Below, piece after piece: positions 27,374 through 37,808 of a stretch of DNA of 64,000 nucleotides. The notes beneath the pieces are model-generated. The model was not told the DNA's origin. It did not search any database and worked only from the letters and a program-made list of their open reading frames with translations. The position numbers and the translations under genes were made by a program. Within the stretch, counting starts at the first letter, position 1. Each line of letters starts with the position of its first letter. Source of the stretch: Comamonadaceae bacterium (GTDB taxonomy: Bacteria > Pseudomonadota > Gammaproteobacteria > Burkholderiales > Burkholderiaceae_C); the NCBI GenBank assembly GCA_027486755.1, contig JAIXOM010000023.1, positions 1 through 64,000 of the forward strand. The letters are read 5' to 3'.

Positions 27374-29701
27374 ATGACTTATTCCCTCGATTCGCTCGAT
27401 GCGCAAGCTGCCAGGCCCGGAGTGCCCGCGCGCCTGCACCGCCTGGCCCATGAACTGAGCCTGATGCTGGGCCTGCTGGCCCTGTTGTTTTGGATGCTCA
27501 GCCTGCTGAGCTATTCGGTCCTGGATGCAGCCTGGTCGACCACCGGCGCACAAGCTCCCGGGGCCGTGCCTGTGGTGCGCAATTGGGCAGGCCGCTTTGG
27601 CGCCTGGCTGGCCGACGGCAGTTACTTTCTGGTCGGCCTGTCGGTGTGGTGGCTGGTGGCCTTGGGACTGCGCCACTGGCTGGCCGGCGTACGGCGCTGG
27701 CTGCAAGGCGCCGCCATGCCACAGACGAGCCGGCGCTCGCGCCTGCTGTTTGCGGGCGGCGTGCTGCTGCTGATGGTCGCCAGCAGCGCGCTGGAATGGA
27801 CCCGCTTGTACCGTTTCGAGCCTGGGCTGCCCGGCCATGCCGGCGGCGTGCTGGGTTATTGGGTTGGGCCGCTGAGCATGAAGTGGCTGGGCTTTGCCGG
27901 CTCGGGCCTGGTTTGGATCGCTCTGGGCGTGCTGGGTGCGTCGCTCGCCTTTGGTTTTTCATGGAGCCAGACGGCGCAGCGCCTGGGCGCCTGGATCGAT
28001 GAATTCATTGCTTCGCGCCGCGAAAAGCGTGAGCTGGCCCAGGACCTGGAGGTTGGCCGGGCCGCGGCGCGCGAGCGCGAGGAGGTGCTTTTTGAGGAGC
28101 GGGTCGAGATTGAGGAGCAGCATCCGATTCCGGTGCTCATTGAGCCGCTGCCGGTGGAAATCCCCAAGAGCGAGCGGGTGGCCAAGGAGCGGCAAAAGCC
28201 GCTGTTCACCGACATGCCCGACTCCAGCTTGCCGCAGGTCGACCTGCTCGACAGCGCCGCCTCGCGCCAGGAGGGCGTGTCGCTAGAGACCCTGGAGATG
28301 ACCTCGCGTCTGATCGAGAAAAAGCTCAAGGACTTCGGCGTTGAAGTGCGTGTGGTGGCAGCGGCCCCCGGGCCGGTGATCACCCGCTATGAAATCGAGC
28401 CGGCCACCGGCGTCAAAGGCTCGCAGGTGGTCAACCTGGCCAAGGACCTGGCGCGCGCGCTCAGCCTGGTGTCGATCCGGGTCATCGAGACCATCCCGGG
28501 CAAGAACTACATGGCGCTTGAATTGCCCAATGCGAAGCGGCAGGCGATCAAGCTCAGCGAGATTTTGGGCTCGCAGACCTACAACGAGGCCAAGTCTTTG
28601 CTGACCATAGGCCTGGGCAAGGACATCGCAGGCCAGGCGGTGGTGGCCGACCTGGCCCGCATGCCGCACTGTCTGGTGGCCGGCACCACCGGTTCGGGCA
28701 AGTCGGTGGGCATCAACGCCATGATTTTGAGCCTGCTCTACAAGGCCGATGCGCGCGATGTGCGGCTCTTGCTGATCGACCCCAAGATGCTGGAGATGAG
28801 CGTCTACGAGGGCATTCCTCACCTGTTGGCGCCGGTGGTCACCGACATGAAGCAGGCCGCCCATGGCCTGAACTGGTGCGTGGCCGAGATGGAGCGGCGC
28901 TACAAGCTGATGAGCAAGCTCGGCGTGCGCAATCTGGCCGGCTACAACACCAAGATCGACGAGGCCAAGGCCCGCGGCCAGCTCATCGGCAACCCCTTTA
29001 GCCTCACGCCCGATCAACCCGAGCCGCTCGAGCGCCTGCCCTTCCTCGTGGTGGTGATCGACGAGTTGGCCGACCTGATGATGGTGGTGGGCAAGAAGAT
29101 CGAGGAGTTGATCGCCCGCCTGGCGCAAAAAGCCCGTGCCGCCGGCATCCACCTGATCCTGGCCACCCAAAGGCCCAGCGTCGACGTGATCACCGGCCTG
29201 ATCAAGGCCAACATCCCGACGCGCCTGTCTTTCCAGGTCTCCAGCAAGATCGACAGCCGCACCATCCTCGACCAGATGGGGGCCGAGGCTCTGCTGGGCA
29301 TGGGCGACATGCTGTATTTGCCCAGCGGCACGGGCTTTCCGATCCGGGTCCACGGCGCTTTTGTCAGCGACGACGAAGTCCACCGCGTGGTGGCCTACCT
29401 CAAGACCCAGGGCGAGCCGCAGTACCTCGACGGTGTGCTCGAGGGCGGGACCGTGGACGGCGAGGGCGGACCGGGCGATCTGGCCGGCGATGGCGGCGGT
29501 GAGAAGGACCCGATGTACGACCAGGCGGTCGAGGTGGTGCTCAAGCACCGCAAGGCCTCGATTTCGCTGGTGCAGCGGCATTTAAAAATTGGCTACAACC
29601 GCGCCGCCCGGCTGGTCGAAGACATGGAAAACGCCGGCTTGGTCAGCGCCATGTCCGGCGCCGGGCAGCGTGAAATTTTGGTACCGGCGCGCGCCGAATG
29701 A
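27374..29701 (+). CDS. ftsK: DNA translocase FtsK
   Basis: 775 residues. N-terminal membrane domain with about four to five helices, a short charged linker (much shorter than in E. coli), then the motor: Walker A '[13 protein letters not shown]', Walker B '[15 protein letters not shown]', and a C-terminal gamma winged helix ('[20 protein letters not shown]') that reads KOPS sites. It pumps chromosome dimers through the septum for XerCD resolution. It overlaps lolA by 4 bases (ATGA). Confidence 0.97.
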   Translation: MTYSLDSLDAQAARPGVPARLHRLAHELSLMLGLLALLFWMLSLLSYSVLDAAWSTTGAQAPGAVPVVRNWAGRFGAWLADGSYFLVGLSVWWLVALGLRHWLAGVRRWLQGAAMPQTSRRSRLLFAGGVLLLMVASSALEWTRLYRFEPGLPGHAGGVLGYWVGPLSMKWLGFAGSGLVWIALGVLGASLAFGFSWSQTAQRLGAWIDEFIASRREKRELAQDLEVGRAAAREREEVLFEERVEIEEQHPIPVLIEPLPVEIPKSERVAKERQKPLFTDMPDSSLPQVDLLDSAASRQEGVSLETLEMTSRLIEKKLKDFGVEVRVVAAAPGPVITRYEIEPATGVKGSQVVNLAKDLARALSLVSIRVIETIPGKNYMALELPNAKRQAIKLSEILGSQTYNEAKSLLTIGLGKDIAGQAVVADLARMPHCLVAGTTGSGKSVGINAMILSLLYKADARDVRLLLIDPKMLEMSVYEGIPHLLAPVVTDMKQAAHGLNWCVAEMERRYKLMSKLGVRNLAGYNTKIDEAKARGQLIGNPFSLTPDQPEPLERLPFLVVVIDELADLMMVVGKKIEELIARLAQKARAAGIHLILATQRPSVDVITGLIKANIPTRLSFQVSSKIDSRTILDQMGAEALLGMGDMLYLPSGTGFPIRVHGAFVSDDEVHRVVAYLKTQGEPQYLDGVLEGGTVDGEGGPGDLAGDGGGEKDPMYDQAVEVVLKHRKASISLVQRHLKIGYNRAARLVEDMENAGLVSAMSGAGQREILVPARAE

Positions 29702-30378
29702 GCAGTATGTGGACCTACTATCAGCGGCTGGTCTGCGCCGCTTTCCTCCTTGTTGCCGCGCTGGCCAGTGCGAACGTACAGGCCCAGCCCGAGCCCCTGC
29801 AATTGCTAGGTGACTTCATCCGTACGGTGCAAAGCGGCCGGGCCCAGTTCACCCAGACCGTCATCTCGCCGGCGCGCGAGGGCCAAAGCGTACGCAGCCG
29901 CAATTCCAGCGGTGTGTTTGAGTTTGCACGGCCCAATAAATTTCGCTTCAGCTACAGCAAGCCCTATGTGCAGACCCTGGTGGCTGACGGCCAGACGCTG
30001 TGGCTGCACGATCCCGACCTCAACCAAGTCACGGCGCGCAAACTCAGCCAGGTGCTGCAGGGCACGCCGGCGGCGGTGATCGCCTCGGCCACCGATCTGC
30101 GCGGCCTGCAGGCCGACTTCGAGCTGAGCGCGCAAGCGCCCACCGGTGGTCTGCAGTGGGTGCAAGCCACGCCGCGCAGCCGCGAGGGACAGTTGCAGAG
30201 CATGCGCATCGGCCTGCGCGCAGGGCCCCAGGGGGCCGAACTGGTGAGCCTGGAGATTTTGGACGCGCTCGGGCAGCGCTCGCTGATGCAGTTCAGCCGC
30301 TTCGAGACGCCCCTGCCCGCAGGCTCTGCTGCCTTCCAGTTCACCCCCCCGCCTGGCTCGGATGTGATCCGGCCCTGA
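29698..30378 (+). CDS. lolA: Outer-membrane lipoprotein carrier protein LolA
   Basis: 226 residues. Signal peptide ending 'ASANVQA' before QPEPL; then the LolA pattern 'AQFTQTV', '[20 protein letters not shown]', '[19 protein letters not shown]'. It carries lipoproteins across the periplasm from LolCDE to LolB. ATGA overlap with ftsK and a 2-base gap to rarA show one operon. Confidence 0.95.
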   Translation: MSSMWTYYQRLVCAAFLLVAALASANVQAQPEPLQLLGDFIRTVQSGRAQFTQTVISPAREGQSVRSRNSSGVFEFARPNKFRFSYSKPYVQTLVADGQTLWLHDPDLNQVTARKLSQVLQGTPAAVIASATDLRGLQADFELSAQAPTGGLQWVQATPRSREGQLQSMRIGLRAGPQGAELVSLEILDALGQRSLMQFSRFETPLPAGSAAFQFTPPPGSDVIRP

Positions 30379-30380
30379 GC

Positions 30381-31685
30381 ATGAGCGATCTGTTCGCCAG
30401 TGCGCCCCAGGCCCCCCTGCCTGAGCGCCTGCGGCCGGCCACGCTAGACCAGGTGGTAGGCCAGAGCCATCTGCTCGGCCCGGGCCGGCCGCTGCGCCTG
30501 GCTTTTGAGTCCGGCAAGCCGCATTCCATGATCTTCTGGGGCCCGCCGGGCGTGGGCAAGACCACGCTGGCGCGTCTGACTGCTGCCGCCTTTGACTGCG
30601 AGTTCATCGCCCAGTCGGCGGTGTTTTCCGGTGTCAAGGACATCCGGGCCGCGATGGAGCAGGCCGAGCAGAACCGCTCGCGCGGGCGGCGCACCATTCT
30701 TTTCGTCGACGAAATCCACCGTTTCAACAAGTCCCAACAGGACGCGCTGCTGCCCTATGCCGAAAGCGGCTTGGTGACCTTCATCGGTGCGACCACCGAG
30801 AACCCGTCTTTCGAGGTCAACTCGGCCCTGCTCTCTCGCGCCCAGGTTTATGTGCTCAAGCCCCTGAGCGATACCGAGCTGCGCGCCCTGATCGACCGCG
30901 CCTTGAGTCAGGCGCTGGCCGGCCTGAGTCTGGCAGAACCCGCGATGGCCAGCCTGATTGCCTATGCCGACGGCGACGGCCGGCGGCTGCTCAATCTGCT
31001 TGAGCAGTGCGAGTCGGCAGCCTCGGCCGCTGGCGTGCAGCAGATTGACGCCGAGTTTGTGAGCCAGGCCTTGACCGTAGGCGCCCGCCGCTTTGACAAG
31101 GGCGGCGACCATTTTTACGACCAGATTTCGGCTTTGCACAAATCGGTGCGGGGCTCACACCCAGACGCCGCCCTGTACTGGCTGACCCGCATGCTCGACG
31201 GCGGCGCCGATCCGCGCTACCTGTCTAGGCGCATCATCCGCATGGCCTGGGAGGATATTGGCCTGGCCGACCCGCGCGCCCTGCAAATTGCCAACGATGC
31301 CGCGCTCACCTATGAGCGCCTGGGCAGCCCCGAGGGCGAGCTGGCCCTGGGCCAGGCGGTGATTTACCTGGCGGTGGCGGCCAAGAGCAATGCCGGCTAT
31401 ACCGCTTTTAACCAGGCACGGGCTTTCATCAAGCAGGACAAGAGCCGCGAGGTGCCGGCCCACCTGCGCAATGCGCCGACCCGGCTGATGAAAGAGCTCG
31501 GCCACGGCCAGCACTACCGCTATGCCCACGACGAGCCTGACGCCCATGCCGCCGGCCAAAGCTATTTGCCCGAAGGCATGAACGAGCCGCAGTGGTATCA
31601 GCCGGTGCCGCGCGGCCTGGAGATTCAAATTGCCGACAAGCTGGCACAGCTGCGCCAGCGCGACAGCGAGGCGGGCAAGAGCTAG
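30381..31685 (+). CDS. rarA: Replication-associated recombination ATPase RarA (MgsA)
   Basis: 434 residues from the ATG at 30381; a much longer open frame upstream overlaps lolA and is not used. Walker A 'GPPGVGKTT' (54-62), Walker B 'ILFVDEIHRF', sensor 1 'IGATTENPSF', then the MgsA C-terminal tetramerisation domain ('DPRYLSRRIIRMAWEDIGLA'). A AAA+ protein acting at stalled replication forks. ftsK-lolA-rarA is a widely conserved order. Confidence 0.96.
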   Translation: MSDLFASAPQAPLPERLRPATLDQVVGQSHLLGPGRPLRLAFESGKPHSMIFWGPPGVGKTTLARLTAAAFDCEFIAQSAVFSGVKDIRAAMEQAEQNRSRGRRTILFVDEIHRFNKSQQDALLPYAESGLVTFIGATTENPSFEVNSALLSRAQVYVLKPLSDTELRALIDRALSQALAGLSLAEPAMASLIAYADGDGRRLLNLLEQCESAASAAGVQQIDAEFVSQALTVGARRFDKGGDHFYDQISALHKSVRGSHPDAALYWLTRMLDGGADPRYLSRRIIRMAWEDIGLADPRALQIANDAALTYERLGSPEGELALGQAVIYLAVAAKSNAGYTAFNQARAFIKQDKSREVPAHLRNAPTRLMKELGHGQHYRYAHDEPDAHAAGQSYLPEGMNEPQWYQPVPRGLEIQIADKLAQLRQRDSEAGKS

Positions 31686-32045
31686 CGCAAGCCGCCGCAG
31701 CGCTCAAAGCCAGGGCCTGGAGTCATGGCGTGAAGTCGGGCTCACAGCGCTCGCGGGCTGAACCTGTGTCAGCCACGCCTTCCATTCCTGGCCGCAGGTC
31801 TGGCTTCAGTCGGCTTTTTGGGATGTGACCATTGTTTGCACTAATTCCGAGAGGTCTCGCGGGTAAACCCGAAACGCCCTTATGGTGTGGGGCAGCGACG
31901 CATCCCTACAATCGCGCGCCAACATCGCAGCCAGCATAGTACCGCCCGGGTTTGCTGTTTGGCGGGCCTTGCGTCGGCTGCGGGGTCCGGCCCAGGAAGC
32001 CCGGTCTGTGCTGACTGCGCATGCCCTACCCTCGGAGAAGTCTTT
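31686..32045. other. Intergenic region upstream of livH
   Basis: 360 bases between rarA and livH. I see no gene-like frame with a ribosome-binding site. It presumably carries the liv promoter and 5' leader; GGAG (32034-32037) before livH is the ribosome-binding site. No clear operator or attenuator was recognised. Confidence 0.5.
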
Positions 32046-32975
32046 ATGGAAGTCTTGCTACAGCAGATCATCAACGGTCTGGTGCTGGGCAGCATGTACG
32101 CCCTGATCGCCCTGGGCTACACCATGGTTTACGGCATCATCAACCTGATCAACTTCGCCCACGGCGAGGTGCTCATGGTCGGCGCCCTGACGAGCTGGAC
32201 CATCATCGTCTGGATGCAGGAGTCCATGAGCGGCACGCCGGGTTGGCTGATTTTGCTGATCGCCTTGCTGATCGCCTGTGTGGTCTGCGCGGCGCTCAAT
32301 TTTGCGATTGAAAAAGTGGCCTACCGGCCGCTGCGCAACTCGCCCAAGCTCGCGCCCCTGATCACCGCGATTGGCATGTCCATCTTGCTGCAGACCCTGG
32401 CCATGATGATCTGGAAGCCCAATTACAAGTCCTACCCGACGCTGCTGCCCAGCGCGCCCATCGAGCTCGGTGGGGCGGTGATTACCGTCACCCAGGTCTG
32501 CATCCTGGCGGTCACCGCCATTGCGCTGGCGGTGCTGATGTACATCGTCAACCACACCCGGCTGGGTCGCGCCATGCGCGCCACCGCTGAAAACCCGCGG
32601 GTGGCGGCGCTCATGGGGGTCAAGCCCGATACGGTGATATCGGCCACCTTCATCATCGGCGCAGTATTGGCGGCCATTGCCGGGGTGATGTATGCGTCCA
32701 ACTACGGCACCGCCCAGCACACCATGGGTTTTCTGCCGGGGCTCAAGGCTTTTACTGCTGCTGTCTTTGGCGGCATCGGCAATTTGCAGGGCGCGGTCAT
32801 CGGCGGCATTTTGTTGGGCCTCATTGAGTCCATAGGCGCCGGCTACATCGGCCCGCTGACCGGCGGGTTTTTAGGCAGCCACTATGTCGATATCTTTGCC
32901 TTCATGGTGCTGATTGTGGTGCTCACCCTCAGGCCCTCGGGGCTGCTGGGCGAGCGTGTGGCCGACCGCGCCTGA
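32046..32975 (+). CDS. livH: Branched-chain amino-acid ABC transporter permease LivH
   Basis: 309 residues from the ATG at 32046, with CTCGGAGAAG upstream. Polytopic; N-terminal 'LVLGSMYALIALGYTMVYGI' and 'NLINFAHGEVLMVGA' are the LivH signature, and 'RAMRATAENPRVAALMGV' is the EAA-like loop that contacts the ATPase. One of two membrane subunits. Substrate may be Leu/Ile/Val or another small amino acid or amide; this family is broad. Confidence 0.93.
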   Translation: MEVLLQQIINGLVLGSMYALIALGYTMVYGIINLINFAHGEVLMVGALTSWTIIVWMQESMSGTPGWLILLIALLIACVVCAALNFAIEKVAYRPLRNSPKLAPLITAIGMSILLQTLAMMIWKPNYKSYPTLLPSAPIELGGAVITVTQVCILAVTAIALAVLMYIVNHTRLGRAMRATAENPRVAALMGVKPDTVISATFIIGAVLAAIAGVMYASNYGTAQHTMGFLPGLKAFTAAVFGGIGNLQGAVIGGILLGLIESIGAGYIGPLTGGFLGSHYVDIFAFMVLIVVLTLRPSGLLGERVADRA

Positions 32976-32986
32976 GGGAGCCGAGC

Positions 32987-34078
32987 ATGATGAAAGAACA
33001 TCGCCTCCTGAGCTTCGTGATCGCCGCTGTGGCGCTGCTGTTGCTGCCTCTGCTGCTCCAGCCTTTTGGCAATGCCTGGGTGCGCATTGTCGACATGGCG
33101 CTGCTGTATGTGCTGCTGGCCCTGGGTCTGAACATTGTGGTGGGCTACGCCGGCCTGCTTGACCTCGGTTATGTGGCCTTCTTTGCGGTGGGCGGCTATA
33201 TGTTTGCCCTGCTGGCGTCGCCGCATCTGGCCGAGGCCTTTCCGCTGATTGCAGCGGCCTTTCCCAACGGCCTGCACCTGCCGATCTGGGCGGTGATTCC
33301 CTTGGCCGCCTTGCTGGCAGCGGTCTTTGGCGTGCTGCTGGGCGCGCCCACGCTCAAGCTGCGCGGCGACTACCTGGCCATCGTCACCCTGGGCTTTGGC
33401 GAGATCATCCGTGTCTTCCTGAACAACCTGGACCGGCCGATCAACCTAACCAACGGCCCCAAGGGCATCAGCCAGATTGACGGCATCACCTTTTTTGGCG
33501 TCAGCCTCAACCGATCGCTGGAGGTCGGGCCGATCACCATCAACTCGGTCAGCCTCTACTACTACCTGTTCCTCGCGCTGGTGGTGGTGTCGGTCATCAT
33601 CTGCCACCGCTTGGAGCAATCGCGCATAGGCCGCGCCTGGATGGCCATTCGCGAAGACGAGATCGCGGCCAAGGCCATGGGCATCAACACCCGCAACCTT
33701 AAGCTGCTGGCTTTCGGCATGGGCGCCACCTTTGGCGGCGTCTCAGGCGCCATGTTTGCAGCCTTCCAGGGCTTTGTGTCACCCGAATCCTTCAGCCTGA
33801 TGGAGTCGGTCATGATCGTGGCCATGGTGGTGCTCGGCGGCATCGGCCATCTGCCCGGTGTTATTTTGGGCGCGCTGCTGCTGGCGGCCTTGCCCGAAGT
33901 GCTGCGGCATGTGGCCGGGCCGCTGCAGGCCATGACCGGCGGCCGGCTCGACGCGGCCATCTTGCGCCAGCTGCTGATCGCGCTGGCCATGATAGGGATC
34001 ATGCTCATGCGCCCCCGCGGCCTGTGGCCGGCGCCCGAGCACGGCCAGTCGCTGGCCCAGCGTCAAGGAGGGGCTTGA
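32987..34078 (+). CDS. livM: Branched-chain amino-acid ABC transporter permease LivM
   Basis: 363 residues, 11 bases after livH. 'ALGLNIVVGYAGLLDLGYVA' is the LivM N-terminal motif; 'GRAWMAIREDEIAAKAMGIN' is the ATPase-contact loop. About eight to ten helices. Second membrane subunit. Confidence 0.93.
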   Translation: MMKEHRLLSFVIAAVALLLLPLLLQPFGNAWVRIVDMALLYVLLALGLNIVVGYAGLLDLGYVAFFAVGGYMFALLASPHLAEAFPLIAAAFPNGLHLPIWAVIPLAALLAAVFGVLLGAPTLKLRGDYLAIVTLGFGEIIRVFLNNLDRPINLTNGPKGISQIDGITFFGVSLNRSLEVGPITINSVSLYYYLFLALVVVSVIICHRLEQSRIGRAWMAIREDEIAAKAMGINTRNLKLLAFGMGATFGGVSGAMFAAFQGFVSPESFSLMESVMIVAMVVLGGIGHLPGVILGALLLAALPEVLRHVAGPLQAMTGGRLDAAILRQLLIALAMIGIMLMRPRGLWPAPEHGQSLAQRQGGA

Positions 34079-34079
34079 G

Positions 34080-34850
34080 ATGAGCACGCCGATTCTTGAA
34101 GTCAGCGGCGCCTCCAAGCGCTTCGGTGGCCTGCAGGCCCTCTCCGACGTGGGCATACGCATAGAGCGCGGGCAGGTCTACGGTTTGATCGGCCCCAATG
34201 GCGCGGGCAAGACCACCTTCTTTAACGTGCTCACTGGCCTGTACACCCCCGACTCCGGCCGCTTCATGCTGGCCGGCCAGCCCTATTCGCCGACGGCGGT
34301 GCACGAGGTGGCCAAGGCCGGCATTGCCCGCACCTTCCAGAACATCCGCCTGTTTGCCGAGATGAGCGCGCTGGAAAACGTGATGGTCGGCCGTCATGTG
34401 CGCACCCATTCCGGGCTGCTCGGCGCCATCTTGCGCACGCCAGGCTTCAAGGCCGAGGAGGCCGCCATTGCCCAGCGGGCCCATGAGCTGCTGGAGTATG
34501 TGGGCATTGCCCGCTATGCCGACTACAAGGCTCGCACCCTGAGCTATGGCGATCAGCGGCGCCTGGAGATTGCACGCGCCCTGGCCACCGACCCGCAATT
34601 GCTGGCGCTCGACGAGCCGGCGGCCGGCATGAACGCCACCGAGAAAGTGCAGCTGCGCGAACTGATCGACCGCATACGCCGTGACCAGCGCACCGTCTTG
34701 CTGATCGAGCACGACGTCAAGCTGGTCATGGGCCTGTGCGACCGCGTCACCGTGCTCGACTACGGCAAGCAGATCGCCGAAGGTGTGCCGGCCGACGTGC
34801 AGAAAGACAGCAAAGTCATTGAGGCCTATCTGGGCACGGGGGGACACTGA
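34080..34850 (+). CDS. livG: ABC transporter ATPase LivG
   Basis: 256 residues, 1 base after livM. Walker A 'GPNGAGKTT' (38-46), signature 'LSYGDQRRLEIARAL', Walker B 'LLALDEPAAGMN', and the family-typical 'KAGIARTFQNIRLFAEMSAL'. Pairs with LivF in the cytoplasm. Confidence 0.95.
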   Translation: MSTPILEVSGASKRFGGLQALSDVGIRIERGQVYGLIGPNGAGKTTFFNVLTGLYTPDSGRFMLAGQPYSPTAVHEVAKAGIARTFQNIRLFAEMSALENVMVGRHVRTHSGLLGAILRTPGFKAEEAAIAQRAHELLEYVGIARYADYKARTLSYGDQRRLEIARALATDPQLLALDEPAAGMNATEKVQLRELIDRIRRDQRTVLLIEHDVKLVMGLCDRVTVLDYGKQIAEGVPADVQKDSKVIEAYLGTGGH

Positions 34851-34851
34851 G

Positions 34852-35568
34852 ATGGCGCAGACCCTGCTCAAAGTCAAAGGCCTGAAGGTGGCCTACGGCG
34901 GCATTGAGGCCGTCAAAGGCGTCGACCTGGAAGTGCATGAGGGCGAACTGGTCACCCTCATTGGCTCCAACGGCGCCGGCAAGACCTCGACCATGAAGGC
35001 CATCACCGGTTCGCTGCCGCTTTTAGGCGGCGAGATCGAATACCTGGGCCGCAGCATCCGCGGCTTGGGCGCCTGGGACCTGGTTCGCGATGGCCTGGCC
35101 ATGGTGCCCGAGGGCCGGGGTGTCTTCACCCGCATGACCATCGCCGAAAACCTGCTGATGGGTGCCTACATCCGCAGCGACAAGGCCGAGATGGCGCTTG
35201 ATGTTGACAAGGTATTTGCGCTCTTTCCTCGCCTCAAGGAGCGCCGCGACCAGCTCGCCGGCACCATGTCCGGCGGCGAGCAGCAGATGCTGGCCATGGG
35301 CCGGGCCTTGATGAGCCGTCCCAAGGTCTTGCTGCTCGACGAGCCGTCCATGGGCCTGTCGCCCATCATGGTCGACAAAATTTTCGAAGTGATTCAAGAC
35401 GTCTGCGCCCAGGGCGTGACGGTGCTGCTGGTCGAGCAAAACGCCAGCCGTGCGCTCAAGATTGCCGACCGGGCCTATGTGATGGAGTCAGGCCTGCTGA
35501 CCATGACCGGCCCCGCCCGCGATCTGCTGGCCGACCCCAGGGTGCGCGCCGCTTATTTGGGCGAGTGA
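34852..35568 (+). CDS. livF: ABC transporter ATPase LivF
   Basis: 238 residues from the ATG at 34852, 1 base after livG. Walker A 'GSNGAGKTS', 'VPEGRGVFTRMTIAENLLMG', signature 'MSGGEQQMLAMGRAL', Walker B 'VLLLDEPSMGLSP'. Last gene of livHMGF; no periplasmic binding protein (livJ/K) is encoded next to it. Confidence 0.95.
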   Translation: MAQTLLKVKGLKVAYGGIEAVKGVDLEVHEGELVTLIGSNGAGKTSTMKAITGSLPLLGGEIEYLGRSIRGLGAWDLVRDGLAMVPEGRGVFTRMTIAENLLMGAYIRSDKAEMALDVDKVFALFPRLKERRDQLAGTMSGGEQQMLAMGRALMSRPKVLLLDEPSMGLSPIMVDKIFEVIQDVCAQGVTVLLVEQNASRALKIADRAYVMESGLLTMTGPARDLLADPRVRAAYLGE

Positions 35569-35610
35569 GCGACTGGGGTCGCTACACCTGCGAACCGATC
35601 CGAGGTATTT

Positions 35611-35645
35611 CTCCCTCTCCCTTTGGGAGAGGGCAGGGGTGAGGG
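35611..35645. repeat. Dispersed-type hairpin repeat (CCCTCTCCC family)
   Basis: CCCTCTCCC (35613-35621) and GGGAGAGGG (35625-35633) make a perfect 9-bp stem with a TTT loop, followed by CAGGGGTGAGGG. Hairpins of this form are, from memory, scattered between genes in many proteobacteria. It lies 42 bases after livF and may also help end transcription. Confidence 0.6.
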
Positions 35646-35685
35646 CATCAGCGCTGGGTCTGGGCAGGCAAGTCATTGAGGGCAC

Positions 35686-35839
35686 TGCGCCCTCGCAGCG
35701 ATGCGGCCTTTGAACAAGCCGCACGCACATAGGGCCGCTGCAATCGCGCCGAGGGCGGCGCTCCTACAGTGCAGGGTTATGCCTGGCGAGCTGAGCTTGG
35801 GTGAGCATGTGGGAGCTGCGCCCTCGCAGCGATGCGGCG
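35686..35839. repeat. REP cluster: one lone copy plus an inverted pair (REPIN-like)
   Basis: Forward fragment at 35686-35707 (TGCGCCCTCGCAGCGATGCG), reverse copy at 35734-35768 and forward copy at 35809-35839 beginning GTGGGAGCTGCGCCC. The reverse copy begins (read on the minus strand) with TAGGAGCGCCGCCC. Heads of the inverted pair face each other across 40 bases. The same family recurs at 40594-40686 and 63517-63653. Confidence 0.78.
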
Positions 35840-35896
35840 CCCCATCAGGCGCCACGCCTCAAAGCGTGGCCCGACAAAAGGCGGGCCTTGCCAAGC

Positions 35897-37597
35897 TCAG
35901 TAGCCGTAGCCGCCGCCACCCGAGCGGCCACCGCCGCCTGAGCGGCCGCTGCGGTTGCCACCGCCGCTGCGATTGCCACCACCCCCACCGCCCCGGTAGC
36001 CGCCACGGCTTGCCGGCAGGCCTGACGACGGGAAGCCCGACGACAGATGCGAGCTCGGCTGCGCTTCATCGTCATGGACGCGCTGTGGCCGTGGCGCTGC
36101 ATTGGCGTTGCGCGGCAGGCCCTGGCCTTGGCCTTGACCCTGACGGGGTGCGTGCGAACCGGGCTGGCCCCGGTGTCCGTTGGCAGCGCCCTGGCCTGGG
36201 CCACGGCGCGATTGCCCGCCGCCATTGCTGCTACCGCCACCACCGCCGCCGCCACCACCTGCAGGCCGTGCAGCCTGGCCGGAGCCGGCCGAGCGGCCGC
36301 CGCCGGCAGCGCCCTTGTTGGCGCGAATACGTTCCATCATTTCGCCACGCGCTGCCTTGGCGGCTGCGGCCATGACCTCGCGGCTGGGTGGCTTGCCCAG
36401 TCCGCCCCACAGCGTCTGCCGGCCCATGGCCAGAGGCTCGGCCTTCTCACCAGGCTCGGCCTCAAAGCCGGGCACCACCACTTTTTCAATGGTCTGCTTG
36501 GTAAAGCGCTCGATGTCAGCCATGAAGCCTTCTTCATCCAGGCAGACAAAGCTGATCGCCTGACCGCTCTTGCCCGCACGACCGGTACGGCCGATGCGGT
36601 GCACATAGTCTTCGCTGATGTTGGGGATCTCGTAATTGACCACATGCGGCAGCTCGTCAATGTCGATGCCACGCGCTGCAATGTCGGTCGCCACCAGCGC
36701 CCGGATCTCGCCGCTCTTGAAGCCACTGAGCGCCTGGGTGCGGGCGCTCTGGCTCTTGTTGCCGTGCAGCGCCATCGCGGTGATGCCGTTCTTCTCCAGG
36801 TATTCGGCCACATTGTTGGCGCCAAACTTGGTGCGGGTGAATACCAGCACTTGGCTCCAGTTGCGCTCATTGATGATGTGCGCCAGCAGCGCCTTTTTCT
36901 TGCCGCGCCCGACCGGGTGTATGGTCTGCTCAATACGCTGCACCGTGGTGTTGCGGGGCGTCACCTGAATGTGCTCGGGGTCGCGCAGCAGGCCATTGGC
37001 CAGCTCACGGATCTCGTCGCTGAAGGTGGCTGAAAACAGCAGCGACTGCTTCTGTTTGGGCACCAGGGCCAGCACCTTTTTGATGTCGTGGATGAAGCCC
37101 ATGTCCAGCATGCGGTCGGCCTCGTCGAGCACCAAAATCTCAACCTTGCTCAGGTCCAGCGTACCCTGGCCGGCGTGGTCCAGCAGGCGGCCCGGGGTGG
37201 CCACCAGAATATCGACGCCGCTGCGCAGCTGCGAAATTTGCGGGCTCATGCCCACGCCACCGAACATCACCATGGACTTGAGGTCCAGGTACTTGCCGTA
37301 CAGGCGCACGCTCTCTTCAACCTGGGCGGCCAATTCGCGTGTGGGGGTGAGGATGAGCGCGCGCACCGCATTGGCGCCGCGCCGGTCTTTGGTGCGCTCG
37401 CGGCTGGAGAGCAGCTGCAGCATGGGCAGCGTGAAAGCCGCTGTCTTGCCGGTGCCAGTCTGGGCCCCGCCCAATAAGTCACCGCCAGCGAGCACGGCCG
37501 GGATGGCCTGTGCCTGAATGGGGGTGGGGGTGTCATAGCCTTGCTCGCGCACAGCCTTGACGATGGCCGGAGCCAAGTTCAGTTCTTCAAAAGTCAT
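35897..37597 (-). CDS. rhlE: DEAD-box RNA helicase (RhlE type)
   Basis: 566 residues. Q motif and motif I 'AQTGTGKT' (45-52), 'PTRELAAQV', 'DEAD' within '[13 protein letters not shown]', 'SAT', and motif VI 'HRIGRTGR'. The last ~170 residues are a disordered Gly/Arg/Ser/Gln tail with 'GGGGGGGGG', RGG-type units and a GYGY end, typical of helicases involved in ribosome assembly, RNA decay or cold growth. It is transcribed towards livF. Confidence 0.93.
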   Translation of the reverse strand: MTFEELNLAPAIVKAVREQGYDTPTPIQAQAIPAVLAGGDLLGGAQTGTGKTAAFTLPMLQLLSSRERTKDRRGANAVRALILTPTRELAAQVEESVRLYGKYLDLKSMVMFGGVGMSPQISQLRSGVDILVATPGRLLDHAGQGTLDLSKVEILVLDEADRMLDMGFIHDIKKVLALVPKQKQSLLFSATFSDEIRELANGLLRDPEHIQVTPRNTTVQRIEQTIHPVGRGKKKALLAHIINERNWSQVLVFTRTKFGANNVAEYLEKNGITAMALHGNKSQSARTQALSGFKSGEIRALVATDIAARGIDIDELPHVVNYEIPNISEDYVHRIGRTGRAGKSGQAISFVCLDEEGFMADIERFTKQTIEKVVVPGFEAEPGEKAEPLAMGRQTLWGGLGKPPSREVMAAAAKAARGEMMERIRANKGAAGGGRSAGSGQAARPAGGGGGGGGGSSNGGGQSRRGPGQGAANGHRGQPGSHAPRQGQGQGQGLPRNANAAPRPQRVHDDEAQPSSHLSSGFPSSGLPASRGGYRGGGGGGNRSGGGNRSGRSGGGGRSGGGGYGY

Positions 37598-37808
37598 GGG
37601 ATAAGAAAGCGCCCACCGGGCGCAGGGTTCGGCTCGTCAACCGCTTTGCAGCGATCGCCAGTCCAGGCCGAAGGGGTCAAGGGAGGGAGGGCTTGCGCAG
37701 AAGTGGTCCGCATCTCCCAGCACAAGTGCTGATGCCGCGGCAACTGGAGGCCTGCGGTGCGCTCATTGTGACATGGATCGACGGCTGGACTGTAGCCGCG
37801 CTTTTTAA

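Noticed and set aside
28283..29581. A 432-codon open frame opposite ftsK
   Set aside because: The ftsK motor motifs lie in the other frame; the antisense product is His/Gln/Leu-rich and shows no family.
30000..30380. A longer N-terminus for RarA
   Set aside because: The open frame runs back through lolA, but the conserved RarA N-terminus begins at the ATG at 30381.
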